Positions 36,442 through 49,412 of a stretch of 64,000 bases of DNA are shown here, piece after piece. The stretch comes from Epiperipatus broadwayi. Taxonomy: Eukaryota > Onychophora > Udeonychophora > Euonychophora > Peripatidae. The number at the start of each line of letters is the position of its first letter. The stretch's first letter is position 1. The stretch spans positions 1,862,001 to 1,926,000 of the forward strand of contig JAQFVV010000031.1 of assembly GCA_028023455.1 (NCBI GenBank), written 5' to 3'. A model generated the notes under the pieces. The model had not been told where the DNA came from. It ran no database searches and saw only the letters and a list, made by a program, of their open reading frames with translations. Both the position numbers and the translations under genes were made by a program.

Positions 36442-39340
36442 CGGTCAGTTTCATCCATCTGCCTGTTTCACTTATTTTACTCACACATCTATCCATATGC
36501 CAGGTTTAAACCCTCTCAGAGTACCCATGTAAATAGCATTAGAATTATTATATATGCAGAATCACATATATATATATATATATATGCGAGTGGTATGTCT
36601 GTGGTTTAAGAGTATACATATAGATTACAGATATATTCATTTTATAAACATTTCTGATTTAAGAAATATTTTATTTTAAATTATTGTTATGTTAATGGTA
36701 TATATATTACAGATATCTATATTCATTTTATAAATATTTCTGGTTTAAGAAATATTTTAGTTAAATTATTTAGCAACTTTATTGATGTATTATTGAAATC
36801 GCATACGTATATTTTCTGTTATTCTGCATCTACTAATTATGAAAGTAACTTTGTCCAAAATAACATTTGATCTTGTAAACAATTTTCGAAGTGGGTCACA
36901 CATTGTACAGGAAAACAAAATCTAAATTACTTGTTATAATTTTAAAATGTGTCTCTAAAATAAATAAATGAGTTTCTCTACCGGTTGTAAATAGTAAATA
37001 TGTTTTGCTAAAATAAATAAATAGAGTTTTCAGCTACATTCAAGCTCGTAAAAATTAACAGGTGGACAGAGTTTAAAAAATATAAATACTTAAAGTTTTG
37101 TTGCCAATAAAGATCAGATAATGATTGAGTAGGAAGGTGACAAAATCACCACTCTCCTCACGGTGAATGGGAGACTTTGGTCCGATGAAATATAATGCCT
37201 AAAATATAATGCCGTACACCAGCCAAGCAAACTCCATTAACTTTCAATCATCATCAAGTGTCAACTTATTATCGTCCCAAGTGCTTCAAAAGTAACTGCA
37301 ATGGAAATCAACTGAATGGTAAATTTTCTCTCAGAGCTCTGTTTATAAACTGTAACTTTAAATTCTTTCTTTTAAAAGCTATCTATCTATTAAATCTGCC
37401 TTTCCCAAACACCTTTACTAAAATCTACAAAGAAGATTGTTAAATGCTAAACCTTGCCTGATTGTAAAATGCTAAATCTTGCCTGATTGTAAAACTTGAA
37501 TTTTCTTTTAAAATGTAAAACTCTAATAATCTATTTTAAATGTATAATTTTCTGCGGTCTTTTTATGTCTATTTCTAAAATCTACTAAATTTATTCTATG
37601 ATTTTATCATTTTAATAATCTACTAAATTTATTCTATGATTTTATCATTTTAATATTATATGTATTTAATATGCCAAATGACTTGAAACCGCAAGTATTT
37701 ATAAATATAATTTTAGCTTATCGATTTGCGAAGGTAATTTCAAATCTTCGCTATAATAAATATTAAATGATTGAACTATTATTCTTCATTCTCACTCACT
37801 GTTTCGAGATCATATTATTATTTTACTGATTAAGTTTTGGGTATTAATATTACAATAATCAGTTATCTAGTTAAAATTGTAGTTTGCTTAATTTTAGTTA
37901 TGAATTATAAATGTTTATATGTGTAACTTGTATATCATCGGAACTAGCCATAGAGATATTCTCAAAGCATATTTTAATGTTTTATTCGTAATTACCCCAC
38001 AAATATGCTTTGTCCTCCTTAGATTTATATATGTTGAGACGCAGGTGATAATATTAAAATAGGTTAGTAATTAATTTAGTCCCTAAATAGTATATTTAAA
38101 ATACTAATTTTGAGAACTGGATTGTATAGATATGCAAATAGATGCTATCTAATTTTAAGGCACGGTAATATAATGTTATGCAATTGCGTTATATATATGT
38201 ATAAGTTGCAGACGTGTCCTTACAAAGTACGCAATGTACACTTATCAGCTTGCTGCATAATTCTTGATGACGTGCTGGTGGAGGCACTTTAGTTCGAGTT
38301 CAAGCACACTTTTAGAACTAGGGCACAAGGACCTAGATGATTCATAATGCTTATCCAATCCCTGAACTACTAATGTTTGGATTCGTGGCAAGTTGAGCGG
38401 TTTTAGGGCAAAGTCTTTGGAGACTGAAGCCCATGAATAATGATCCATTCACACCTTTTTGCTTAATTAATATTTTAATATGTGCCATAGAGGATATAGG
38501 TAAACTTATCATAAGCCAGTTTTCTCTCTTTTTATATTAAATGCTTATCTAGCATTAGTGTACATCCTAATCTAGGTTAACATGCCAACCTGCATAGCTT
38601 TGAGCCTAATTACATGCTCGATTTAACTTTGTATTAAATAGATGCCATAGGAGCGCTATTATAGTTAGTTATATAATTTTGGCTATAAAGTTCCGCATGA
38701 TCTAGCAGACTACAAAAGAGCTAGAAATTTGGCATATTAATTAATATAGGCATGAAATTCCAATACTGCACTATACATTATTAAACGCTTATAATGAGAT
38801 ATGTAACATTGATCTCAGCAGTTATCTAATGCCTGCGAGCGTTATATCTCATATTCCCATCACATAATTTGGTTTTGATTTATTGTTGGCTATTGTTTTA
38901 TTAAATTAATAATATTTAAAACCATAATTCATTTCCAATTTTTATTGTCCGTAAGTTCATTTTATCCAACTCTAGTTTAATTTGCACATACATCATTATA
39001 TCTATAGATAGATTATTCTATTATATTTTATAAGCAATCATTGATATTTTAATTAAACACTTAGTCTTATGTGTGTATATCTGACCAAATCAGTGATAAA
39101 TTAGTTAAATTAGGAGTCTTTTGTTCTACCAGGGGGGGGGGTGACTGCCAGACCGAGGGTTAATTGAATGTCTGTGTAAGTTGAGAAATGTCATCCATAG
39201 GGTATTAAATCATTGAGCAGAGGTGAAAGGGTTGAATGTTGGGTGGATTCTGGATCCCAGTATCTGTACTCGATCAGCTTTAGTGTATTTTGCCTGTGTT
39301 CTAGATTTTGTTGCATGGAGGGACAATTCTTACCGTTACA
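36442..39340 (+). repeat. Left LTR of element 2
   Basis: 2899 bp, aligned along its length with 44600-47388 plus 48065-48162. It starts GTCAGTTTCATCCATCTGCC and ends GGACAATTCTTACCGTTACA. Small ORFs inside it (for example near 37258, 38110 and 39191-39521) also occur in the other copies and are not conserved as proteins. 37587-37655 holds a local tandem duplication with a ~39-bp period. Confidence 0.88.
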
Positions 39341-41100
39341 TAGGTTTTTTTTTTCTCCGGGTTCTGGCACACCAACTGGGGCTTTCAAATATAAACCTGC
39401 ATACCTGAGAGGGAATGTTAACATGGGTGTGTTCCCATATCACTTATTATATGTGGGTAATTTTTTTTCCCCGGGTTCTGATCGCCAAATGCAGGGCAGT
39501 TACTTAGTTACACGACCCTGAGCAAACCATGAATGAATCTTGGCACGAAAGAGGAAAAATGCATATGTGTAATTTTTTTTCCTGGGTTCTGACCACCCAA
39601 ACTTTTGAGTCTATTCGATTACTCCCACAATCATGAGCACGTTAGTTATATATGTGTATGTGAATTTTTTTTGTCCTGAACCAAATATATGTGGAGAGAA
39701 GAGATGTGCGTATATGTGTGCATAATATTTTTGTCCGAGTTCTGACGCTGTAAATTAGGAATTTCGAATAGTATGCACACACTTCCTTTGATTGATATAT
39801 GTATAAAATTTTCTCTCCAGGTTCTAGAATTTTAATGATGTAATCCCACATATATCCTGAGTAAAATATTTTTTTTCCGAGTTCTGGCTACAAAGCCCAA
39901 TAAATTTTAAAAGCTTTGTTTTTTTTAAATCTCTCAAAATATATATATATTTGATCGAGTTCGTTTTTTTGGTCCATAACACTAAATTGAATGCGTGAGA
40001 GTGGAAAAATATATATATATTTATTAGTTTTTTTTTTGGTTGATTCGTTAATTATTTTCCACTACCTTCAATCGAATGTATGTGGAAATAAGAAATATAT
40101 ATTTGTACAATTTTTTTCTCTCGCATTATAAATGCCCAGATGTTAGATTTCAGTAATTGTTTTACACGACCGTTAATTGAATGCATTTGGGCAGAGAGAA
40201 AGGATAGGTGGAAGGGGATAAATATATATATGTGTACTAAATTTTTTTCCAAAAAATATATTTATTGATTTTTTTTTCCGAGTTTTTAACGCAACAATAT
40301 GGATTTTATAATCTAAACACTTACATACCTAAATGATAATTTCGGTTTAAATTAAAAAAAGTAAAACAGAAAAGAGTTTTTTTTTTTAAAGATATATAAA
40401 GTTTTTTTATATATAAATGGGATATATAAAGCTTTTTTTATATATGTGATATACATTTTTTTTAAACACGATTCCGGATATCCAAGCATGAGGTCCTCGA
40501 TCTAATTCACACACGGAATGTGCGTGTAGAATTATCAATTTATTCCACACACTGAATATGCGCGTATATGTGTGTGCATAACTATCTATATATTGACTCA
40601 TTAATGTGGGTAGAATTTTTTGTCCAGGTTTGAATACTTTATTGGGGAATAGTAATCTATTTCATACACTGAGTTGGTCCATATCTTCACACTCTGTGTC
40701 AGTAATTATATATATATGAAATTTTTCCAGATTTTTTTTTTAATATTCCATAACTTCTGTTATCGAGATATGTTATATGTATGTTTATAATATATTGACA
40801 TGGGATAAAACATGTAACAATAAAAGTGTTTTTTTTTTGTTTGGGTTCAAACTTTGTCAAATCGTAAATCCCATTAGTCAAAGGTTCAAATTATAAAATA
40901 GTATGTGGATGTAATTTTTTCTCCCAGACTGTATATGTAAAATATTTTTGTTATTGGCATATACTGGAGAGTTTCTAATGATTTTTTTTTCTTGCTGGTG
41001 CAGAGTTGTTGATATATATGCATGGGGCTATTTAAGTGAAATACTTCATTATAATTAGAGTGGTCTAATAAACAGTTGAAATTTTTTTTTTTTGGTATAT
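39341..41100. repeat. Degenerate tandem array next to the left LTR
   Basis: Repeated units each contain a TATATGTG-like stretch, a run of 6-10 T, CC(G)GGTTCTG and a short unique piece. GTTCT falls at 39361, 39475, 39586, 39739, 39821 and 39881, with weaker units near 39670, 39958, 40115, 40240, 40270, 40625 and 40915. Spacing varies from 60 to 115 bp. The first unit reads TTCTGGCACACCAAC, then TGGGGCT, close to the tRNA-Lys(1,2) primer site known from retroviruses (TGGCGCCCAACGTGGGGC). The next units keep shorter parts of it. Confidence 0.6.
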
Positions 41101-41333
41101 GATGTGCATAAGCTTAGTGTTACTTGCTCACTGATGGCTGGCACTCAGAGAAGACTATATGTCTCTCATAATAAATGTTGTCATCAGGAGTAAGAAAAGC
41201 ATATTAATAATAAAGGAAATCCAATGTTTTTTTTTTGGTAATATTCTAGCGTTGGATACGGACAATGAAACGAGTTGGGCAAGATTAATAAACTATATTA
41301 TTGTATGGGTACTCAAATAAAGTTAAAATTGGC

Positions 41334-41606
<273 letters not shown>

Positions 41607-41886
41607 CACAATAATAAATCTTTATAAATTTTTTTTTATTAGTAGAAACGATTGCAGATGATTTAAAAAGGAAACAGGCACTTGGTAAGAATTAATTTTG
41701 TTTTACTAAATAATGATTCATGAATTTTATATAGCTTATATATTCAAATTTTTAGTATTATACTTTATGAACTATATATGTCAGGCAGAAAAAATTTAAT
41801 AACCACATAGAGATAGGGCAGGTTGGAAGTAGGCTGAGGTTATTAGAGTTGGGACCATAGGTAAAACCATTTCCAAGAGGGGAAGA

Positions 41887-42426
41887 GTGGTGATAAGCCA
41901 TTTTAATAAAATATTTAGAAAACTTTTAATAATGAATGATAGTATAAAAAAGGAAGCAGTCAGGGAAATAACCCATGAGAGGATTACCAAGGCAACATGG
42001 ATCATGATGTTGAACGTGTTCTTAATGACAGAAAAGAAATCGGTGGCCATGTTCCACCAGGATGAGTTGCTACGCCACCAGTCGCACCACCAGTGGGATT
42101 TACTTAGTGTGGGTGGAGGAGAAAAGGAACTAGTAGGGATAGAAGAAAGTTATTGAAGTAAAATTTTAAGCATAGAAGTGAAATATAAAAATAAAATTTC
42201 GAGCATAGAGGAGAGATACAAACATCAGCACCTAAAGATAGAAAGAACCTTCGAACAATATATCAAGGAAGCAGCTGCACAGATGAAGAAAAAAGCAGAG
42301 GCTTCATGTCAGCCAGGGCCAGAAAAAATGCAACAGAAAAAGGGGCAGAGATGTCTGGTGGAAAGGGTTGTTGCTTCAAAGATGAAAGAAGGAACAGGCT
42401 TAAAGACCCCAGAGATAGATCAGTAA
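41887..42426 (+). pseudogene. Possible upstream coding remnant in element 2
   Basis: Two open stretches (41887-42156 and 42178-42426) lie before the longer frame at 42596. The second reads SIEERYKHQHLKIERTFEQY and then AAAQMKKKAEAS, charged and helix-like. GC content is higher than the surroundings and the sequence is purine-rich. I do not recognise either piece. They may be the N-terminal part of the protein at 42596, displaced by frameshifts. Confidence 0.35.
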
Positions 42427-42595
42427 GAAAGGAAAGAAAAAGAAAGAGTGGATTGAGAAGAAAAGGATAGAAAGAATCAGAAAAAAGAGGGATAATGTGG
42501 ATAGAAGAGAGGAGTTGAACAAGCAAGAGAGTACAGAGGATCAGATGTACCAGAGTATAGCAGAAACCAAGAAAGGCCCATTTTAACAAGAGGTA

Positions 42596-43933
42596 ATGAA
42601 GAAAGAGATAGAGATGAGGATAAAGAAAGAATGTACTGAATCAGGTGAGTATATTATTACAGATAGTAATGGTACCATGAAAGAAAAAAGGGATAAAACA
42701 GAAGAACCAGAGTATGTGGCAGAATTAGAGCAGGTTATGAAAACTATACAACTTACAACCCAAATTATACCAAAGGAAACGACAACAGTTGAGACTAAGA
42801 AGGAAGAAATAAAGGTTATAAGGGAAACTATAGATATTGTGAGCCCACCTTCAGAAAAACTAGAAGAAATTCTTAAAATTGCCAAAGGAGAAGCTGGACT
42901 TGATGAACAGATTGAGACACAGATAACATTAATTACAGAAAAAGAATTCATAAAGATGAATATACCAGTGGAAAAGTTTGAATTAGGGGCCATTGAAGAA
43001 AAGATTGAGCCAAGTACTTTAGAGAGATTGGGGGTAGAAATTGCTAATGAGAAAGAGGACATTGTGAGGGGAAAGGAAACTATTAAATAAATTCCATTAA
43101 GTGATGAAAAAATAGTGCCCATCACACTTGAAATTATGGAACTTTTAAGGAGAGCAGAAAAGCTGGATGCTGTAAGCGATGGAACAGAAAGATTAAAAGT
43201 TGAGCTAAATATGATTGAAGAAAGAGAAAAACTACTTTCAGAAATAATCCCTGAAGTAGAATATGTTCCAACAAAAGAAATAAAAAAGGAAGAGATAGTG
43301 ATTCTAGCCAAATTACTAGGTAAAATATTTGAACAAATAGAGCTTCACTAAGAAGTTAAGGAGGAGAAAGAAACTGAGAAAGGTCCATCTGAGCTAGGAA
43401 TATTGAGTGGAGCTGAAAACTTTAATATCATTGATCTGGGGGTTAGTAACAGTAGTCACACAGTGAGGTGGAGTGTGGCACTGCTGAAACTCGAGTGTAG
43501 AATGCCATGCTACTCTGTTCAGGGAAAGGGAATCCCAGATATCTTCAATAAACATCGAGTAAAATTTAAACCAGGTCACACATCCATGAAAGACCAACAG
43601 TTGGCAGTGGTGACCAATACGGTGTGCAGTTTGGTCAAGGGGAATTCCATAGGCCTTCAGTGTTGGCAGGGTAGATCTCCAGAGTCCTTAGAAATTATAC
43701 AGCTGTTCAGACAGGAGCATATATTTATCCAAAGCAGTTATAGTAGGTTAGATGAATATCAGACTGTAACTCCTGATTTGGAGGGGCGTTATTTTTGTGG
43801 TGAACCTTGTAGAACTATTTGGAGACCATTTTGCTGTTCTGATTCACATGCCAACCTCTTGACAGTGTTTCACAAAAAGCCACAAGATAAATCATCCACT
43901 GGGTTTCTTATGTTTTCACAATTTGATGAATGA
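42596..43933 (+). pseudogene. Unknown retroelement ORF, one frame with two in-frame stops
   Basis: Three open stretches (42596-43090, 43115-43351, 43403-43933) lie in the same reading frame, separated only by TAA at 43088-43090 and 43349-43351. Together they span about 445 codons without a frameshift. The first ~250 residues are rich in E, K, I and T and are likely helical or coiled coil. The last ~175 are of a different kind, with spaced cysteines (GKGIPDIFNKHRVKFKPGHT; CGEPCRTIWRPFCCSDSHAN). The frame seems to go on after TGA at 43933 with RHSIKISLYYQHMDRGRDWC. It sits where a gag or extra ORF of element 2 would be. I recognise no domain; it could also be a captured host gene. The opposite-strand 242-codon frame is a shadow. 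Confidence 0.5.
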
Positions 43934-44599
43934 ATTCGACATTCAATCAAAATATCATTGTATTACCAGCATATGGACAGAGGTAGAGATTGGTGCTCTA
44001 CCAAGATTAAATTTAGACAAAAGACCAAGAGAGTAGTAAAGGATAGGGTGTTGAAGGATAAAATGTGGAAAGATGAAGAGGGTGTCAAAAGATAAGATGG
44101 TGATGGCATTGAAAGATAAGACAATGGTCATATGGGTTTATCATCCTCCTAGACTAAAGCCAGATGTCGATCAACCCCCAGATCCTACTTAAACAATTAT
44201 AAGTACATGGATCAAATCCCTACCTTTCCCTTGCAAATTAAATTAACCAACCCTGGGGTTTACTAACAACATCTAATTACTTTTACATTTGTTTTTTTTT
44301 TTTGTATCACTTTAGAAATTTAGTTTTTTTTAATTTATATTATCTAATTAGTTTAGGAAGTTTTTTTTTTCTTTTCATTGTTCTATATATCTATTTCTAA
44401 TCTAAGTTTCATTAAGGTGGGGTGTGTGAGAGTAGTGGCTAAGCAAGGTGTGGGATACATTGAGATATATTATGACAGGAGTAGAGTTTTGAATTTAGTC
44501 GTAGATGAAAACCAAGATTTGATCATTGATCATTAATAATTCAGATTAAATAAAGGCATTTTTTTTTGTTTTTTTTAAAGTAAGTTTGGGGATATAAAA
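43934..44599 (+). other. 3' interior of element 2
   Basis: Decayed continuation of the frame to about 44200, then AT-rich sequence with poly-T runs. AAGTTTGGGGATATAAAA just before the right LTR is a weak polypurine-tract candidate. Confidence 0.4.
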
Positions 44600-47500
44600 T
44601 GATCAGTTTCATCCATCTGCCTGTTTCACTTATTTCACCCACACATCTATCCATATGCCAGGTTTAAACCCTCTCAGAGTACCCATGTAAATAGCATTAG
44701 AATTATTATATATGCAGAATCATGTATATATATGCGAGTGATATATTCGTGGTTTAAGAGTATACATATAGATTACAAATATATTCATTTTATAAACATT
44801 TCTGATTTAAGAAATATTTTATTTTAAATTATTATGTTAATGGTATGTATATTACAGATATGTATATTCATTTTATAAATATTTTGGGTTTAAGAAATAT
44901 TTTAGTTAAATTATTTAGCAACTTTATTGATGTATTATTGAAATTGCATACATATATTTCCTGTTATTCTGCATCTACTAATTATGAAAGTAACTTTGTC
45001 CAAAATAACATTTGATCTTGTAAACAATTTTCGAAGTGGGTCATGCATTGTACAGAAAAACAAAATCTAAATTACTTGTTATAATTTAAAAATGTGTCTC
45101 TAAAATAAATAAATGAGTTTCTCTACTGGTTGTAAATAGTAAATATGTTTTGCTAAAATAAATAAATGAATTTTTCAGCTACATTCAAGCTCGTAAAAAT
45201 TAACAGGTGGACAGAGTTTAAAAAGTATAAATACTTAAAGTTTTGTTGCCAATAAAGATCAGATATATATATTAAGTGATTTGTAAGCAGAATCCATGTC
45301 GGTTTCACATTAAAATGATTGAGTAGGAAGGTGACAAAATCTTCGCTCTCCTTGCGGTGAATGGGAGACTTTGGTCCAATGAAATATAATGCCTAAAATA
45401 TAATACCATACACCAGCCAAGCAAACTCCTTTCAATCATCATCAAGTGTCAACTTATTATCGTCCCAAGTGCTTTAAAACTAACTGCAATGGAAATCAAC
45501 TGAATGGAAATTTTCTCTCAGAGCTCTGTTTATAAACTGTGACTTTAAATTCTTTCTTTTACAAGCTATCTATCTATTAAATCTGCCTTTCCCAAACACC
45601 TTTACTAAAAGCTACAAAAAAGATTGTTAAATGCTAAGTCTTGCATGATTGTAAAATGATAAATCTTGCCTGATAGTAAAACTTGAGTTCTCTTTTAAAA
45701 TGTAGAACTCGAATGCTCCTTTATAATGTAAAACTCTAATAATCTATTTTAAATGTATAATTTTCTGCGGTCTTTTTATGCCTATTTCTAAAATCTACTC
45801 AATTTATTCTATGATTTAACCATTTTATTATTATATCTATTTACTATGTGCCAAATGACTCAAAACCGCAAGTATTTATAAATATAATTTTAGCTTATCG
45901 ATTTGCGAAGATAATTTCAAATCTTCGCTATAAGAAATATTAAATAATTGAATTATTATTCTACAGTCTCACTCGCTGTTTCGAGATTATATTATTATTT
46001 TACTGATTAAGTTTTGGGTATTAATATTATAATAATCAGTTATTAGTTAAAATTGTAGTTTGCTTAATTCTAGCTATGAATTATAAACATTTACATGTGT
46101 AACTCATATATCATTGGAACTAGCCATAAAGATATTCTCGAAGCATATTTTAATGTTTTATTTGTAATTACCCCTGCAAATATGCTTTGCCCTTTTAGAT
46201 TTATATATGTTAAGATGCAAGTGATAATATTAAACTAGGTTACTAATTAATTTAGTCCCTAAATAGTATATTTAAAATACTAAATTTGAGAACTGGATTG
46301 TATAGATATGCAAATAGACGCTATCTAATTTTAAGGCACGGTAATATTGCAGATGTGTCCTTACAAAGTACACAATGTACACTTATCTGCTTGCTGCATT
46401 ATTATTGATGACCTGCTGGTGAAGGCCACACTCATCCACTTTAGTTCGGGTTCAAGCACACTTTTAGAACTAGGGCACAAGGACCTAGATGATTCATAAT
46501 GCTTATCCAACTACCTGAACTGCTAATGTTCATATTTGTAGCAAGTTGAGTGGTTTTAGGGTAAACCGAGCATTTGATGCTGAAGCCCGTGAATAATGAC
46601 CCATTCGCACCTTTTTGCTTAATTAATATTTTGATATGTGCCATAGAGTATATAGGTAGACCTATCATAAACCGATTTTCTCTCCCTTTATATTAAATAC
46701 TTATCTAGCATTAGAGTATATCCTAATCTAGGTTAACATGCTAAGCTGCATATCTCTGAGCCTAATTACATGCTCGAATTAATTTTATATAGCTAGACGC
46801 CATAAGAGCACTATTATAGTTAGTTATATAACTTTGGCTGTAAAGTTCCGTATGATCTGGCAGACTACAAAAGAGATAGAAATTTGGCATATTAATTAAT
46901 ATAGGCATAAAATTCCAATACCGCACTACACTTTATTAAACACTTATAATGAGATATATAACATGAATCTCATTAGTTATATACGCCTGCAAGCGTATTA
47001 TCTCACGTTCCCATCACTTAATTTTATATGTTTTGATTTATTGTTTGTTGTTGTTTCATTAAAATAATATTTAAAATCATAACTCGTTTCCATAATTTTT
47101 ATTGTCCGTAAGTTCATTTTATCCACCTCTAGTTTAATTTGCACATACATCATTATATCTATAGGTGGATTTTTATGTTTTATGGGCAATCATTGATAGT
47201 TTAATTAAGCACTTAGTCTTATGTGTGTATATCTGACCAAATCAGTGATAAATTAGTTAAATTATGAGTCTCTTGTTTTACCGGGGGTGACTGCCAGACC
47301 GAGGGTCAATTGAATGTCTGTGTATGTTCAGAAATGTTGTCCATAGGGTATTAAATCATTGAGCAGAGGTGAAAAGATTGAATGTTGGNNNNNNNNNNNN
47401 NNNNNNNNNNNNNNNNNNNNNNNNNNNNNNNNNNNNNNNNNNNNNNNNNNNNNNNNNNNNNNNNNNNNNNNNNNNNNNNNNNNNNNNNNNNNNNNNNNNN

Positions 47501-48162
47501 NNNNNNNNNNNNNNNNNNNNNNNNNNNNNNNNNNNNNNNNNNNNNNNNNNNNNNNNNNNNNNNNNNNNNNNNNNNNNNNNNNNNNNNNNNNNNNNNNNNN
47601 NNNNNNNNNNNNNNNNNNNNNNNNNNNNNNNNNNNNNNNNNNNNNNNNNNNNNNNNNNNNNNNNNNNNNNNNNNNNNNNNNNNNNNNNNNNNNNNNNNNN
47701 NNNNNNNNNNNNNNNNNNNNNNNNNNNNNNNNNNNNNNNNNNNNNNNNNNNNNNNNNNNNNNNNNNNNNNNNNNNNNNNNNNNNNNNNNNNNNNNNNNNN
47801 NNNNNNNNNNNNNNNNNNNNNNNNNNNNNNNNNNNNNNNNNNNNNNNNNNNNNNNNNNNNNNNNNNNNNNNNNNNNNNNNNNNNNNNNTTAGTCTTATGT
47901 GTGTATATCTGACCAAATCAGTGATAAATTAGTTAAATTATGAGTCTCTTGTTTTACCGGGGGTGACTGCCAGACCGAGGGTCAATTGAATGTCTGTGTA
48001 TGTTCAGAAATGTTGTCCATAGGGTATTAAATCATTGAGCAGAGGTGAAAAGATTGAATGTTGGTCGAATTCTGGATCCCAGTATCTGAACTCGATCAGC
48101 TCTAGTGTATTTTGCCTGTGTTCTAGATTTTGTTACATGGAGGGACAATTCCTACCATTACA
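44600..48162 (+). repeat. Right LTR of element 2, split by an assembly gap
   Basis: 44600-47388 aligns with the left LTR from its start. 48065-48162 supplies the LTR end (ending CCATTACA). The 176 bases before the gap (47213-47388) recur exactly after it (47889-48064). With that duplicate and the 500 N removed, the LTR is about 2887 bp, matching the left LTR (2899 bp). Confidence 0.85.
47389..47888. other. Assembly gap, exactly 500 N
   Basis: A run of exactly 500 N, a placeholder size. Frames reported across it have no meaning. The identical flanks suggest overlapping contigs that were not merged. Confidence 0.97.
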
Positions 48163-48165
48163 TAG

Positions 48166-49412
48166 GTGATAATATTAAGCTAGGTTACTAATTAATTTAG
48201 TCCCTAAATAGTATATTTAAAATACTAAATTTGAGAACTGGATTGTATAGATATGCAAATAAATGCTATCTAATTTTAAGGCATGGTAATATAATGTTAT
48301 GCAATTATGTTATATATATATGTATAGTATGCAATGTACACTTATCAGCTTGCTACATGATTCTTGATGACGTGCTGGTGGAGGCCATACTCATCCACTT
48401 TAGTTCGGGTTCAAGCACACTTTTAGAACTAGGGCACAAGGACCTAGATGATTCATAATGCTTATCCAACTCCCTGAACTACTAATGTTCGTATTCGTGG
48501 CAAGTTGAGCAGTCTTAGGGCAAACCAAGTCTTTGGAGACTGAAGCCCATGAACAATGACCCATTCGCACCTTTTTGCTTAATTAATATTTTAATATATG
48601 CCATAGAGGATATAGGTAAACCTATCATAAGCCAGTTTTCTCTCCTTTTATATTAAATGCTTATCTAGCATTAGTGTACATCCTAATCTAGATTAACATG
48701 CCAACCTGCATAGCTTTGAGCCTAATTACATGCTCAATTTAACTTTGTATTAAATAGATGCCATAGGAGTGCTATTATAGTTAAGTTATATAACTTTGGC
48801 TATAAAGTTCCGCATGATATAGGCATGAAATTCCAATACCGCATTATACATTATTAAACGCTTATAATGAAATATGTAACATTGATCTCAGCAGTTATCT
48901 AATGCCTGCGAGCGTTATATCTCACGTTCCCATCACATAATTTGGTATGTTTTGATTTATTGTTTGCTATTGTTTTATTAAATTAATAATATTTAAAACT
49001 ATAACTCGTTTCCAATTTTTATTATCCGTAAGTTCATTTTATCCAACTCTAGTTTAATTTGCACATACATCATTATATCTATAGGTAGATTATTCTATTA
49101 TATTTTATAAGCAATCATTGATATTTTAATTAAACACTTAGTCTTATGTGTGTATATCTGACCAAATCAGTGATAAATTAGTTAAATTAGGAGTCTTTTG
49201 TTCTACCGGAGGGTGACTGCCGGACCGAGGGTTAATTGAATGTCTGGGTAAGTTGAGAAATGTCATCCATAAGGTATTAAATCATTGAGCAGAGGTGAAA
49301 GGGTTGAATGTTGGTCAGATTCTGGATCCCAGTATCCGTACTCTATCAGCTTTAGGGTATTTTGCCTGTGTTTTAGATTTTGTTGCATGGAGGGACAATT
49401 CTTACCGTTACA
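48166..49412 (+). repeat. Extra partial LTR (3' part) of element 2
   Basis: Starts GTGATAATATTAAGCTAGG, which corresponds to about 38045 in the left LTR, and runs to the LTR end CTTACCGTTACA at 49412. It follows the complete right LTR and the four bases TAGG that also follow the left LTR, so it joins an element start to an LTR interior. It is closer to the left LTR than to the right LTR at several sites (for example the GTTCTACCGG stretch). Confidence 0.8.

Noticed and set aside
39341-41100. CRISPR-like array
   Set aside because: Units vary in length and sequence, there is no constant repeat, and the context is an animal LTR element.
41796-42050. Hydrophobic 84-codon minus-strand ORF as a membrane protein
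   Set aside because: It opposes the plus-strand coding remnant of element 2 and looks like its complement.
42583-43311. 242-codon minus-strand ORF
   Set aside because: Serine-, phenylalanine- and isoleucine-rich complement of the E/K-rich plus-strand frame; no motif, and the plus strand fits the element's orientation.
47356-47932. ORFs of 176-187 codons across the N run
   Set aside because: They consist of unknown bases in an assembly gap.
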